Counted from the first letter of the stretch, positions 1-9,084 are shown. The stretch: 64,000 bases of DNA from Chitinophagales bacterium (GCA_021323755.1 JAJPKJ010000065.1:62001-126000), one strand, 5' to 3'. Notes: generated from the letters alone by a model not told the origin. Numbers and translations are program-made.

Positions 1-1140
1 CTGGGAGAAATGAACGTGAAGACAGAACGGACGGCGAAAGATACCTGCACTTTCCAGGCAAACGATGTTGACATTGATTTTTTACACAGCGAAACGTATC
101 GTAAAAAAAGCGGGAGATTAAGAGGTTCTGTAATGCTTGCCGGGCCTTTGCTCGCACGTTTCAGAAAAGCTTTTATTCCAAAACCCGGCGGCGACAAGAT
201 CGGAAGAAGAAGGCTCGATACGCATATCATTGGCTTTGAAAAACTCGGAGCCACATTTGATTATAATACACAGGATGGTTTCTTTCATCTCGAAGCGCCC
301 AGACTTCAGGGGACTAATTTATTAATGGATGAGCCATCTGTCACCGGAACAGCCAACATTATTATGGCTGCGTCAATGGCAAAAGGAACAACAACAATTT
401 ACAATGCGGCCTGCGAACCATATATTCAGCAATTATGCAAAATGCTAAACAGCATGGGCGCAAGAATCAGCGGCATTGGCAGCAACTTATTAATTATTGA
501 AGGGGTAACTTATTTGAAGGGAACAGAGCATCGCATGTTACCGGACATGATCGAAATTGGTTCTTTCATCGGGCTTGCAGCCATGACGCAAAGTGAGATT
601 ACCATTAAAAATGTAAGTCTTGAAAATCTCGGAGTCATTCCCGATAAATTCAAACAGCTTGGAATACAGATGGAATTTTTGGGAGATGATATCCATATTC
701 CCGAACAGGAAGTTTACGAGATTCAAAATTTTCTTGATGGGTCAGTGCTGACCATTTACGATCATCCGTGGCCGGGATTTACGCCAGATTTATTAAGCAT
801 TGTTTTGGTTGTTGCCACGCAAGCAAGAGGAAGTGTGCTTGTTCATCAAAAAATGTTTGAGAGCAGGTTGTTTTTTGTTGATAAATTAATTGATATGGGT
901 GCGCAAATAATTTTGTGCGATCCGCATCGAGCAGCAGTAATTGGATTGGCGCGCGAGCAAAAATTACGCGGCATTACGATGAGCAGCCCGGATATCAGGG
1001 CTGGCGTGGCTTTGCTCATTGCCGCATTGAGCGCTGAAGGAAAAAGCCTGATTCAAAATATTGACCAGATCGATCGCGGTTATCAATACATTGATGAAAG
1101 ATTAAAAAAACTGGGCGCTGAAATAAAAAGAGTACAATAA
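1..1140 (+). CDS. murA: UDP-N-acetylglucosamine 1-carboxyvinyltransferase, 5' partial
   Basis: MurA transfers enolpyruvate from PEP to UDP-GlcNAc, the first committed step of peptidoglycan synthesis, in the cytoplasm. The frame is open to base 1 (Leu-Gly-Glu precede the Met at base 10), so this is the C-terminal 379 residues of a protein usually about 430 long; roughly 50-60 N-terminal residues lie outside the window. GSVMLAGPLLAR and PGGDKIGRRRLD are the conserved active-site region. In E. coli the loop reads PGGC with Cys115, the target of fosfomycin; here it is Asp (codon 193-195), a substitution known from naturally fosfomycin-insensitive MurA enzymes. gmk follows 90 bases downstream on the same strand. 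Confidence 0.95.
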   Translation: MGEMNVKTERTAKDTCTFQANDVDIDFLHSETYRKKSGRLRGSVMLAGPLLARFRKAFIPKPGGDKIGRRRLDTHIIGFEKLGATFDYNTQDGFFHLEAPRLQGTNLLMDEPSVTGTANIIMAASMAKGTTTIYNAACEPYIQQLCKMLNSMGARISGIGSNLLIIEGVTYLKGTEHRMLPDMIEIGSFIGLAAMTQSEITIKNVSLENLGVIPDKFKQLGIQMEFLGDDIHIPEQEVYEIQNFLDGSVLTIYDHPWPGFTPDLLSIVLVVATQARGSVLVHQKMFESRLFFVDKLIDMGAQIILCDPHRAAVIGLAREQKLRGITMSSPDIRAGVALLIAALSAEGKSLIQNIDQIDRGYQYIDERLKKLGAEIKRVQ

Positions 1141-1230
1141 CGGATAATTGGTCGATTCAACAATTGGAATCAAACAACTAAAAGGATTTGCAGATCGATT
1201 TTTGACTTTTCAATTTTCACTGACACTAAA

Positions 1231-1809
1231 ATGGCTGAGAAAATTTACAATAAACTCATCATCATTACCGCTCCTTCCGGCGCAGGCAAAACTTCCATCA
1301 CAAAATATTTGCTCGATAAATTTCCGCAATTGGCTTTTTCTGTTTCGGCAACCACAAGAACACCAAGAGCCGGTGAAAAAAATAACATAGATTATTATTT
1401 CATTGGTGTTGATGACTTTCAACAAAAAATCCAGCATAACGAATTTGTAGAATGGGAAATGGTTTACCAGGGAAAATATTATGGAACATTGAAGACAGAA
1501 TTGCATCGCATTTGGAATAATAATCAGGTACCGGTTTTGGATATCGATGTAAAAGGCGCGATTCATGTTCAGCAAAAACTGGTTTTTAATTGTCTTTCCA
1601 TTTTTATTGAACCGCCATCGATTGAGGTTTTGAAAAAACGCCTTGAATCCAGGGGAACAGAAACTGCAGAAGCACTTCAGGACCGCATTAATAAAGCATC
1701 CTATGAAATATCTTTCAAGGATAATTTCAACAATCTGATTGTTAATGATGACCTGCATAAAGCCTGCGAGGAAGCAGAGAAAATTGTTCAAGATTTTCTG
1801 GCTGAATAA
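1231..1809 (+). CDS. gmk: guanylate kinase
   Basis: Converts GMP to GDP with ATP in purine nucleotide supply; cytoplasmic. The 192 residues match the usual length. The P-loop APSGAGKT is at residues 14-21, followed by the GMP-binding stretch SATTRTPRAGE near 39-49 and the Asp-Tyr-Tyr-Phe region near 54-57. The ATG at 1231 gives the canonical short N-terminus before the P-loop; a longer antisense frame over the same bases is a shadow. Same strand as murA and the following CNNM gene, so possibly cotranscribed. Confidence 0.96.
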   Translation: MAEKIYNKLIIITAPSGAGKTSITKYLLDKFPQLAFSVSATTRTPRAGEKNNIDYYFIGVDDFQQKIQHNEFVEWEMVYQGKYYGTLKTELHRIWNNNQVPVLDIDVKGAIHVQQKLVFNCLSIFIEPPSIEVLKKRLESRGTETAEALQDRINKASYEISFKDNFNNLIVNDDLHKACEEAEKIVQDFLAE

Positions 1810-1892
1810 CGGTTAGGGTATCCACTGATCAACGTCTTTCCCCACCAAAGGCATTTCAATTTTTCGCCTTTTCAAACTATATTCGTATTTGC

Positions 1893-3170
1893 ATGATCAA
1901 CAGTTATACATTAGCAGGAATAATAATTGCGTGGTTGATGATATTCTTTTTTGCAGGTATCGAGATAGCATTCATCAACATCAATAAACTTTCTGTTGAA
2001 TTAAAAAAGAAACAAGGCAGAAGCAGCAGCCGCATTATTTCCGGTTTTATAGAAAACCCTGCTCAGTTCATCGGCGCTACATTAATTGGTTTCAATATTT
2101 TTCTGGTGATATTCGGATTAATGGTGGGAGAAACTTTTCTTCCTTTCTGGAACTGGCTCATTACCAAAATTCATATTCCCAGTTCCTATGTTAATTCCAT
2201 GCGTCTTTTTTTTGAGACATTATTATCAGCGGTGTTCATCGTAATATTCGGTGAGTTTTTACCAAAAGCCATTTTCAAACCACACAGTAACGGCTTGCTC
2301 AGTTTTTTTGCAGGCACAACAGATTTTTTATATGGATTCTTCAGACCGATCGCCGGATTTTTTCGGGCAATTGCAGAGTGGATTCTGGTATATATTTTTA
2401 ATGTCAGGATTGATGATAGCCGCGAAATGTTTTCGCGTTCCGATGTTGAACATTTTTTTCAACAAACCAATGAAGATGCGCCGGATAATCAGGAATTGAA
2501 TACGGAATTGTTTGAAGCGGCGCTTTCTTTACCAAAAATAAAGGTGCGCGAATGCCTTGTTCCCCGCAAAGAAATTGAAGGTGTTGATTTGAATTTGCCA
2601 ATCGAAGAAGTGCGAAAAAAATTCGTAAGTACCAAACTCAGTAAGCTGGTTGTATACGATAATAATCTTGATCATATCACTGGTTATATTCATCAGCTTG
2701 ATCTATTCAAAGCGCCGCCGTTTATTAAATCAATTTTATTACCCATTCCGGCTGTTCCGGAAAGCATGGGCGCGACCGATCTGATTAATAAGTTTACCAA
2801 AGAAAGAAAGAGCATTGCCTGGGTTGTTGACGAATTCGGCGGAACGGCCGGTATTGTAACTATGGAAGATCTGCTGGAAGAGATCTTTGGTGAGATCAAA
2901 GATGAATATGACACCGAAGAATTTGAAGAAAAGAAATTATCAGGGGATGAATTTATTTTTTCAGGAAGACTGGAACTTGATTATCTCAACGAAAAATATG
3001 GATTGGAGTTCCCAGAAAATAACTCGGAAACCTTATCTGGCTTCATTATTAACCAACATGAGGCGATCCCTCGCTTAAGAGAGCACATCATCATAGATGA
3101 CTATGAATTTGAGATTTTAAATGTCAGCGACACAAGAATTGAAATGGTAAAACTGAAAATTCTCAAATAA
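1893..3170 (+). CDS. CNNM/CorC-HlyC family membrane protein, GldE-like
   Basis: A 425-residue inner-membrane protein in three parts: an N-terminal CNNM (DUF21) domain with about four membrane helices (roughly residues 1-180), a CBS pair (about 215-330) carrying the signature VDEFGGTAGIVTMEDLLEE, and a C-terminal CorC/HlyC domain (about 345-425). The family is linked to Mg2+/Co2+ transport or its control; in Bacteroidota one branch is GldE, a paralogous accessory of gliding motility. Length and VRECLVPR just before the CBS region fit GldE, but no other gld gene is in the window, so I leave the symbol empty. A TATATTCG box at 1878-1885 would place transcription start almost at the ATG. Confidence 0.85.
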   Translation: MINSYTLAGIIIAWLMIFFFAGIEIAFININKLSVELKKKQGRSSSRIISGFIENPAQFIGATLIGFNIFLVIFGLMVGETFLPFWNWLITKIHIPSSYVNSMRLFFETLLSAVFIVIFGEFLPKAIFKPHSNGLLSFFAGTTDFLYGFFRPIAGFFRAIAEWILVYIFNVRIDDSREMFSRSDVEHFFQQTNEDAPDNQELNTELFEAALSLPKIKVRECLVPRKEIEGVDLNLPIEEVRKKFVSTKLSKLVVYDNNLDHITGYIHQLDLFKAPPFIKSILLPIPAVPESMGATDLINKFTKERKSIAWVVDEFGGTAGIVTMEDLLEEIFGEIKDEYDTEEFEEKKLSGDEFIFSGRLELDYLNEKYGLEFPENNSETLSGFIINQHEAIPRLREHIIIDDYEFEILNVSDTRIEMVKLKILK

Positions 3171-3378
3171 TCATTCCCCGATGGGTGAACTTCTGATAAC
3201 CCGGTCTCGTTAATCCATCGTTAAGGCATCGTTAATCAGCCCGCTTTTTTTTTGCGTATTTATATTTTTATTCAACTTACAGCCATCAAAGGAATTCACT
3301 TAACTGGCTGAACAACCCAAAAATATTAAACTCTTCTTATAGAGAATTTTTTTCATAGGTCAGTTAGGAGTAAACAAT

Positions 3379-3408
3379 GCACTCCGTCTTGGAGTGCTTG
3401 TTTTTTTA
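3379..3408 (+). terminator. intrinsic terminator, + strand
   Basis: A perfect 7-bp stem (GCACTCC 3379-3385, GGAGTGC 3391-3397) with a 5-base loop is followed by TTGTTTTTTT. It lies 209 bases after the CNNM stop and faces away from the convergent TPR gene, so the 3' transcript is long or a separate small RNA ends here. Confidence 0.75.
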
Positions 3409-3445
3409 TATACCTGCTCAAAAAGTTTTAGAAAGATAATAATGC

Positions 3446-3955
3446 CTATTGGTCGTGCTTTTTGCTAATCTGCATTTTCATATTGCAGCGTTCGATATCC
3501 TGGTTGTAGTCTTTTATTTTTTCATCATTTTGGCTGGCGAGCACAGCTCTTTCAAAATAATAGATCGCTTTTTCGAAATTCAATTTTAATTCTTCCATTA
3601 GTGCATAGCGGCCATAAACCCATGATTTATCAATCGTCCTGACCTTTAGACATTTTTCCAGAAATTGCTTCAACTCATCGAATCTTTCCATATCCATGAA
3701 AAGTGCCGCCATATGAAAATAGGAGTGAGGATACAGTGGATCGCACTTCATTGCAGTATTAAAGTGATTTTCTGCTTTTGCATAATCATCAAATTGCGTT
3801 TTATATAACCATCCCAATGAATTATGCGCAGGTGCGCTGTCTGGTTCTTCATACAAGATGCTCTCATATTTTCGAAATGCTTCTGCGTAATTATTATTCT
3901 TGATATCAGCTTCCGCCTCAAGATACAGTTCTTCTGAATGAATATGCATAGGCAT
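3446..3955 (-). CDS. tetratricopeptide repeat protein
   Basis: About 169 residues forming roughly four TPR units, with typical pairs such as SEELYLEAEADIKNNNYAEA near the N-terminus and FHMAALFMDMERFDELKQFL in the middle, ending in a charged tail. No signal peptide or membrane segment, so probably cytoplasmic and a protein-interaction scaffold. I chose the ATG at 3955, which begins five bases after the stop of the deoxyhypusine-synthase-like gene; an in-frame ATG at 3979 would overlap that gene by 19 bases. The tight spacing implies one transcript and perhaps a shared function. Partner unknown. Confidence 0.8.
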   Translation of the reverse strand: MPMHIHSEELYLEAEADIKNNNYAEAFRKYESILYEEPDSAPAHNSLGWLYKTQFDDYAKAENHFNTAMKCDPLYPHSYFHMAALFMDMERFDELKQFLEKCLKVRTIDKSWVYGRYALMEELKLNFEKAIYYFERAVLASQNDEKIKDYNQDIERCNMKMQISKKHDQ

Positions 3956-3960
3956 AATTT

Positions 3961-4938
3961 TTACCACGATAATATCCATGCAAAGATAAGCGGAGCGACA
4001 ATTGTAGCATCGCTTTCAACGATAAACTTTGGGGTATTGATGTCTAATTTTCCCCAGGTAATCTTTTCATTGGGCACGGCGCCGGAATAGGATCCGTAAG
4101 AGGTGGTTGAATCTGATATCTGACAAAAATATGTCCAGAAAGGAACATCATGCCATTCCAGGTCCTGGTACATCATCGGCACAACGCAAATAGGAAAATC
4201 ACCCGCAATTCCTCCGCCGATCTGAAAAAACCCAACCCCTTTTCCTGAGGAATTCTTTCTATACCATTCGCTCAACTCCACCATATATTCGATACCGCTT
4301 TTCATGGTACTTGCTTTTAATTCTTTTTTGATCACGTAGGATGCGAATATATTTCCCATCGTACTATCTTCCCAACCGGGAACAACTATAGGGATATTTT
4401 TTTGTGCTGCGGCGAGCATCCAGCTATTTTTTGGATCAATCTCGTAATATTGTTCCAGGACACCGCTCAATAGCATTTTGTACATGTATTGGTGCGGAAA
4501 AAATCGTTCTCCTTTTTCATCTGCTTCTTTCCAGATCTTATAAATGTGCTGTTGTAATCGGCGAAATGCTTCTTCTTCAGGAATGCAGGTATCGGTTACC
4601 CGATTGTAATGATTTTCCAAAAGCTCCCATTCCTGTTGCGGACTAAGATCTCGATAATTGGGAACGCGTTTGTAATGACTGTGCGCAACAAGGTTCATGA
4701 TATCTTCTTCGAGGTTTGCACCGGTACAACTGATGATGGCCACTTTATCCTGTCGTATCATTTCAGCAAAACTAATTCCCAGCTCGGCGGTACTCATTGC
4801 TCCTGCAAGAGTTACCATCATTTTTCCGCCTTCCAATAAATGTGTTTCGTATCCTTTTGCAGCATCCATTAGTGCTGCTGCATTAAAATGACGATAATGA
4901 TGTTCAATGAATTGAGAGATCGGTCCTTTATTGCTCAT
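3961..4938 (-). CDS. deoxyhypusine synthase-like protein
   Basis: A 325-residue NAD-dependent enzyme of the deoxyhypusine synthase family. Eukaryotes and archaea use it to modify eIF5A with the aminobutyl group of spermidine; bacterial homologues lack that partner, and some are thought to make homospermidine by moving the aminobutyl group onto putrescine. The catalytic Lys is conserved in NEKITWGKLD (Lys297), and SDSTTSYGSYSGAVP just before it is the usual family segment. No signal peptide. First gene of a two-gene unit with the TPR protein. The substrate in this organism is an inference; family membership is firm. Confidence 0.88.
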   Translation of the reverse strand: MSNKGPISQFIEHHYRHFNAAALMDAAKGYETHLLEGGKMMVTLAGAMSTAELGISFAEMIRQDKVAIISCTGANLEEDIMNLVAHSHYKRVPNYRDLSPQQEWELLENHYNRVTDTCIPEEEAFRRLQQHIYKIWKEADEKGERFFPHQYMYKMLLSGVLEQYYEIDPKNSWMLAAAQKNIPIVVPGWEDSTMGNIFASYVIKKELKASTMKSGIEYMVELSEWYRKNSSGKGVGFFQIGGGIAGDFPICVVPMMYQDLEWHDVPFWTYFCQISDSTTSYGSYSGAVPNEKITWGKLDINTPKFIVESDATIVAPLIFAWILSW

Positions 4939-5042
4939 AAAAAAATATTGAATTGTTTACCTGCGGCCGCAAAAGTAAATTTTTTTTCATAGTAACAATA
5001 ATGAACAAAATATTACCCTTCCTTTATGAAACGGATAATGTG

Positions 5043-5073
5043 TAAAAAGAGAAAGTCCCGCGCGAAGCGGGAC
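5043..5073 (-). terminator. intrinsic terminator, - strand
   Basis: Perfect stem GTCCCGC (5055-5061) / GCGGGAC (5067-5073) with a GCGAA loop; on the minus strand it is followed by ACTTTCTCTTTTT. It ends the transcript of the small secreted protein gene at 5109-5555. Confidence 0.85.
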
Positions 5074-5108
5074 CGACTCATTCTTCCAACTAAAAACAAC
5101 TGAGAAAA

Positions 5109-5555
5109 CTATATTTTTCTGATTTTTTTGTACGTATACCACTCATTGAAATTGTTTGATTTCAAGATCAGGGTTTCGTCACCATTTTGTAGCGTCACAT
5201 AATACGATGTCTGACCGTCAGCTGCCAGTTCAAACAACTCAGATATCCAATATTTACTGAAATCTTTTTTAAGACTCGTTAATAAATTAATCGGTAATTG
5301 TTCTGAAAGAATATTACGAGCAGTTGCAATTAGATCGCCGGTTTCGTTGTAATAAGCAAACATCACCTGGTTATTTAAAGTAAATGTTGCTTTTGAATAT
5401 TCTTTTTGGCTGTTCCAGCTTACATTTTTCGCTGTTACAAAATCTTTGCTGAATGATGACGATATTTTCTTACTTACACCTTCGTTATCTTTAGCGAAGG
5501 CTCCGGTCAATCCCACCGTAAGCATCATTGCCATTGCTAAAATTGTCTTTTTCAT
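5109..5555 (-). CDS. small secreted protein, paralog 1 (PepSY-like fold suspected)
   Basis: 148 residues with a clear Sec signal peptide (MKKTILAMAMMLTVGLTGAFA), so periplasmic or secreted. The mature part has a repeating beta pattern: an NVSWNSQKEYSKATFTLN strand pair, YYNETGDLIATARNI, then a C-terminal half with YYVTLQNGDETLILKS. It resembles the small PepSY-like periplasmic proteins common in Bacteroidota, but I cannot name a function. The protein at 8617-9084 is a paralog with the same plan (NVQWAKYGDHFSVSF, YDKEGNLLSSIRYY, LPLNILFNVKKEY against LPINLLTSLKKDF). The ATG at 5555 is preferred over 5624 because it begins the signal peptide. Its promoter and terminator are both visible. Confidence 0.82.
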   Translation of the reverse strand: MKKTILAMAMMLTVGLTGAFAKDNEGVSKKISSSFSKDFVTAKNVSWNSQKEYSKATFTLNNQVMFAYYNETGDLIATARNILSEQLPINLLTSLKKDFSKYWISELFELAADGQTSYYVTLQNGDETLILKSNNFNEWYTYKKIRKI

Positions 5556-6135
5556 TTTTTTTGTTTTATAGATTAGAAATTTTTTCTTTATTAATAAGAC
5601 GCAGTTCCCGTTCCGATGTTGCACTCATTTCAAATTATTTTTTCGCTTTCACTTTTCTTTTACAATTCGCTACCATTCTAATTCTTAACAAAGATAAAAT
5701 GTATCAAAATCGAACACAAGTGTCTGTAGACGATACACTATTTTTTAGCGGCGAAACATAGAATTGTTTCGGCGAAATATCCTCATTATATCATTTTATG
5801 AGAAAATTTCTGAAATGAATATGGAAAAGAACTCGTTTCTATTAATAAGATGCAGCAAAATTATTTCGGCTACGCACTTGTTTCAAGCCAATAATGATTA
5901 ACGGAAGTCTATGTTAAGTTATCATGAACAATCATGCCACCAGGTTGCAATTTCATTTTTTTAGTGATGCTGAAGCCCTTATCCACAAAGCGTTTCAGGC
6001 AATCACTAAACATTTATTAAAGCTTAGTTAAGCATTTCTTAAAATGAGGACCGGTTAATAGCAGATTTGACTTGATTTTAAAAATGATTTTATTAATCGG
6101 AAATTTGCCTATTAAACGTTCCAAGACAATTCCAG
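5556..6135. other. 580-base intergenic region between divergent genes
   Basis: Separates the minus-strand secreted protein gene from acpH. It contains the promoter element listed at 5689-5715 and, at 5720-5741, an imperfect GTGTC...ACAC inverted repeat. Short frames here look non-coding by composition. No RNA gene recognised; nothing clear just ahead of acpH. Confidence 0.6.
5689..5715 (-). promoter_or_regulatory. promoter with conserved upstream element (paralog 1)
   Basis: Reading the minus strand: GTTCGATTTTGATACA (5715-5700), three bases, then the Bacteroidota -7 box TATCTTTG (5696-5689). A CTTG at 5720-5717 may serve as the -33 box with a 20-base spacer. The same 16-base element, with one change and the same 3-base offset to a -7-like box, precedes the paralog at 8617-9084. 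Predicted 5' UTR about 125 bases. Confidence 0.6.
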
Positions 6136-6729
6136 ATGAACTATCTCGCTCATGCATACCTGTCGTTTGACGAACCAAAGATTTTGGTTGGCAATATGAT
6201 CAGTGATTTTGTGAAAGGGAAAAAAAGATTTGAATATGACGATATTGTTCAGAAAGGGATCATGTTGCATCGCGCGATCGATGAATTTACGGATACTCAC
6301 GCTGCAACAAGACAAGCAAAGATATTTTTTAAACAGGATTATGGTTTATATAGCGGCGCATTCGTTGATATTGTTTACGATCATTTTTTAGCAAATGATA
6401 TAAATGCGTTTCCCGGACAATCTTTGCATAAATTCACTTTACACACCTATGAGCAGTTAAGCATTTATGAGCATATGTTCCCTGAAAAATTCAGTCGTTT
6501 ATTTTATTATATGCAAAAAGAAAATTGGCTTTTTAATTATCAATTTTCTCAGGGTATATACAAAAGTTTTGGTGGCTTGGTAAGGCGCGCAACCTATATG
6601 CACGAGCATCAAACAGCATTTACTATTTTTGAAAAAAATTATGATGATTTAAAAAATTGCTACAATATATTCTTCCCCCAGGTAAAACAATTTGCAATTG
6701 AAAAAATGAATCAATTATTGCTACGGTAA
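6136..6729 (+). CDS. acpH: acyl carrier protein phosphodiesterase
   Basis: A 197-residue AcpH-family protein, near the usual 190-200. AcpH removes the 4'-phosphopantetheine arm from holo-ACP, working against ACP synthase in the cytoplasm. MNYLAHAYLS at the N-terminus, GNMISDFVKG and GIMLHRAIDEFTD are characteristic; the family is an HD-related metal-dependent hydrolase, consistent with the His and Asp residues in these motifs and YDHFLA near residue 81. ATG at 6136 begins directly with the conserved MNYLAH. asnB starts 44 bases downstream. Confidence 0.9.
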   Translation: MNYLAHAYLSFDEPKILVGNMISDFVKGKKRFEYDDIVQKGIMLHRAIDEFTDTHAATRQAKIFFKQDYGLYSGAFVDIVYDHFLANDINAFPGQSLHKFTLHTYEQLSIYEHMFPEKFSRLFYYMQKENWLFNYQFSQGIYKSFGGLVRRATYMHEHQTAFTIFEKNYDDLKNCYNIFFPQVKQFAIEKMNQLLLR

Positions 6730-6773
6730 TAAATGCATTTGGCATTTGAATGGGGAACTTCGATATTTACACC

Positions 6774-8624
6774 ATGTGTGGAATTGCCGGCATCATATCA
6801 AAAGATTCATCGGTTATTAATGAGGTATTGCTTAAAAAAATGACTGATTCCATAGCCCATCGTGGTCCGGATGGCGAAGGTTTTTGGATAAACAGAAATA
6901 ATACAACTGGTTTGGGTCATCGGAGGTTATCAATAATTGATCTTTCTAACGCTGCCGCACAACCGATGCATTTTCTTGATCGCTATACCATTATTCATAA
7001 TGGTGAAATCTATAATTACATTGAACTAAGAGAACAACTGATTAAGCAGGGATATTCTTTTCGTTCCCAATCAGATACTGAAGTTATTCTTGCCGCATAC
7101 GACAAGTACAAGGAGGCATGTCTTCAGCACTTTGACGGCATGTTTGCTTTTACCATATGGGATGAGAAAGAACAAACCCTGTTTTGCGCTCGTGATCGTT
7201 TCGGGGAAAAGCCTTTTTATTATTCATTTTCAGAAGAGCAATTTCTTTTTGCATCGGAAGCAAAAGCATTATGGGCAGTAGGCCTGGAAAAAAAGATCAA
7301 TTACCCGTTGTTGCTTAATTATCTTGTTTTGGGTTACACCCAAACAGCTGCAGATAAGACAATAACTTTTTTCCAAAACATATTCTCGTTACCGGCAGCA
7401 CATTATCTCAAATTTAGCACCCGGAGTTTTTCATTTGATATCAATAACTATTGGGATTGTGATAAAGAAACAAAACTCTCCATTACTGAAAAAGAGGCCG
7501 TAGAAAAAATCAATGAATTATTTTCTAATTCGGTAAAAAGAAGATTGCGAAGCGATGTTTCTGTTGGGACATCATTGAGCGGTGGATTGGACAGCTCCTC
7601 GATCGTAGCAACCATAAATAAAATACAAAGCACAAATTCACTGCAAACGTTTTCTGCCGTGTTTCCGGGTTTTGAAAAGGATGAATCACCGTATGTTCGA
7701 TCTGTGACAGAAAGATTCAACCTGAAAAATTATACCGTTACTCCCACTGTTGAGGATTTCATAAAAGATCTTGGATCTTTATGCTTCCATCATGAGGTCC
7801 CTTTTTCTTCATCAAGCATCTTTGCACAGTACAAGGTTTTTGAATTGGCAAAACAGCAAGATGTAAAAGTATTATTGGACGGACAGGGAGCTGATGAAAT
7901 ATTGGCAGGCTATAATAAATATATCCATTGGTATTTACAGGAACTATTGGCTGCGCGCAATTTTAAATTCGTCAGGGAAAAAAATGACCTGAAAAAAAAT
8001 AAAATGGATTTTAGCTGGGGCATAAGAAATTATCTCGCTGCATGGTTTCCCGCGCAGACTACTTATCGTTTGGAAAAAAGAGAGATAAAAAAATTATCCC
8101 GATTCCCTGATATAAGGGATGAATTCAGAAATGAGTACCTCGATAAACAATCGATCTTCAAGCCGATTGTTTTTAAACTTAATGATATTTTATATTATTC
8201 CGTTTTTCAGTCGGGTTTGGAAGAATTATTAAGATATGCAGATCGCAACTCAATGGCTCATGGCAGAGAAGTGAGGTTGCCTTTTTTAAACCATGAACTG
8301 GTGCAATTTATCTTTTCACTTCCTTCAACATATAAGATACATGAAGGTTATACAAAATGGATATTGAGAAAAAGCATGGAAACTGTTTTGCCCGGATCAA
8401 TTATCTGGCGCAAAGAAAAAATAGCTTTTGAGCCTCCGCAAAAGAAATGGATGGAAAATGCCTTACTGGAAGAATTTGTCCGTGAAGCAAAACAAAAATT
8501 GGTCAAAGAAGGTGTCTTAAGATCTTCCGCATTAAATAAAAAAATTCAGCCGCACAATGCGTATGCGGCTGAAAACCATGATTGGCGCTATCTTATAGCA
8601 TCAACTTGCATGAATATCATTTAG
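6774..8624 (+). CDS. asnB: asparagine synthase (glutamine-hydrolysing)
   Basis: A 616-residue class II glutamine amidotransferase: residues 1-200 are the N-terminal nucleophile glutaminase (Cys2 after MCG, RGPDGEG near 30), and the C-terminal synthetase has the ATP-pyrophosphatase motif SLSGGLDSSS and LDGQGADEILAGY. It makes asparagine, or a related amidated product, from aspartate, ATP and glutamine. The start is fixed at the ATG of 6774 because Cys must be residue 2; an ATG 24 bases upstream would block the active site. Members of this family also act in polysaccharide and exosortase clusters, but no such neighbours are here. The 3' end overlaps the convergent gene by 8 bases. Confidence 0.93.
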   Translation: MCGIAGIISKDSSVINEVLLKKMTDSIAHRGPDGEGFWINRNNTTGLGHRRLSIIDLSNAAAQPMHFLDRYTIIHNGEIYNYIELREQLIKQGYSFRSQSDTEVILAAYDKYKEACLQHFDGMFAFTIWDEKEQTLFCARDRFGEKPFYYSFSEEQFLFASEAKALWAVGLEKKINYPLLLNYLVLGYTQTAADKTITFFQNIFSLPAAHYLKFSTRSFSFDINNYWDCDKETKLSITEKEAVEKINELFSNSVKRRLRSDVSVGTSLSGGLDSSSIVATINKIQSTNSLQTFSAVFPGFEKDESPYVRSVTERFNLKNYTVTPTVEDFIKDLGSLCFHHEVPFSSSSIFAQYKVFELAKQQDVKVLLDGQGADEILAGYNKYIHWYLQELLAARNFKFVREKNDLKKNKMDFSWGIRNYLAAWFPAQTTYRLEKREIKKLSRFPDIRDEFRNEYLDKQSIFKPIVFKLNDILYYSVFQSGLEELLRYADRNSMAHGREVRLPFLNHELVQFIFSLPSTYKIHEGYTKWILRKSMETVLPGSIIWRKEKIAFEPPQKKWMENALLEEFVREAKQKLVKEGVLRSSALNKKIQPHNAYAAENHDWRYLIASTCMNII

Positions 8625-9084
8625 CCTTGTCAAAACTATCTTTTACGGTGAGGTTTCCTTCAACATCAGAATGCAAAATAGTCCAGCCTTTGTCATCTTC
8701 CAATTGAATTATGTAAGCCGTTCCTTCTGGCACAGAAACTTCTGTAACAACATCAATTTTTTCATTGGCATATTCTTTTTTCACATTGAATAAAATATTC
8801 AAAGGCAGCCGTTCCGCGTTATAATAGCGAATTGAGCTTAATAAATTACCTTCCTTATCATACTCTGCCCGCACGATAATTTGATCCTGCAAAAAACTTA
8901 CAGAAAAATGATCCCCGTATTTTGCCCATTGAACATTGGACGCGCCGTTAAAAACGGAATGAAAGGATTTCAATACTTTTTCATTTACCGTTGAATGATC
9001 ATCTGCCGGATTTGCGTTAACGCAAAAACTGCTCAGCAAAAAAATGCCGCAGATTGAAGCGATTGTTAAAAAATTCTTTTTCAT
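8617..9084 (-). CDS. small secreted protein, paralog 2 (PepSY-like fold suspected)
   Basis: 155 residues with an N-terminal signal peptide (MKKNFLTIASICGIFLLSSF, cleavage likely after VNANA-like VNAN). Mature part: coil, NVQWAKYGDHFSVSFLQ, YDKEGNLLSSIRYYN, LPLNILFNVKKEY, then VPEGTAYIIQLEDDKGWTILHSD. This is the same order of strands and helix as the gene at 5109-5555, so the two are paralogs flanking acpH-asnB. Function unknown; periplasmic location likely. The stop overlaps the asnB stop region by 8 bases on the opposite strand. The upstream region shares a promoter-like element with paralog 1. Confidence 0.82.
   Translation of the reverse strand: MKKNFLTIASICGIFLLSSFCVNANPADDHSTVNEKVLKSFHSVFNGASNVQWAKYGDHFSVSFLQDQIIVRAEYDKEGNLLSSIRYYNAERLPLNILFNVKKEYANEKIDVVTEVSVPEGTAYIIQLEDDKGWTILHSDVEGNLTVKDSFDKAK

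Noticed and set aside
1210-1791. 193-residue minus-strand frame opposite gmk
   Set aside because: Complete overlap with guanylate kinase, which has clear family motifs; the antisense frame has no recognisable domain.
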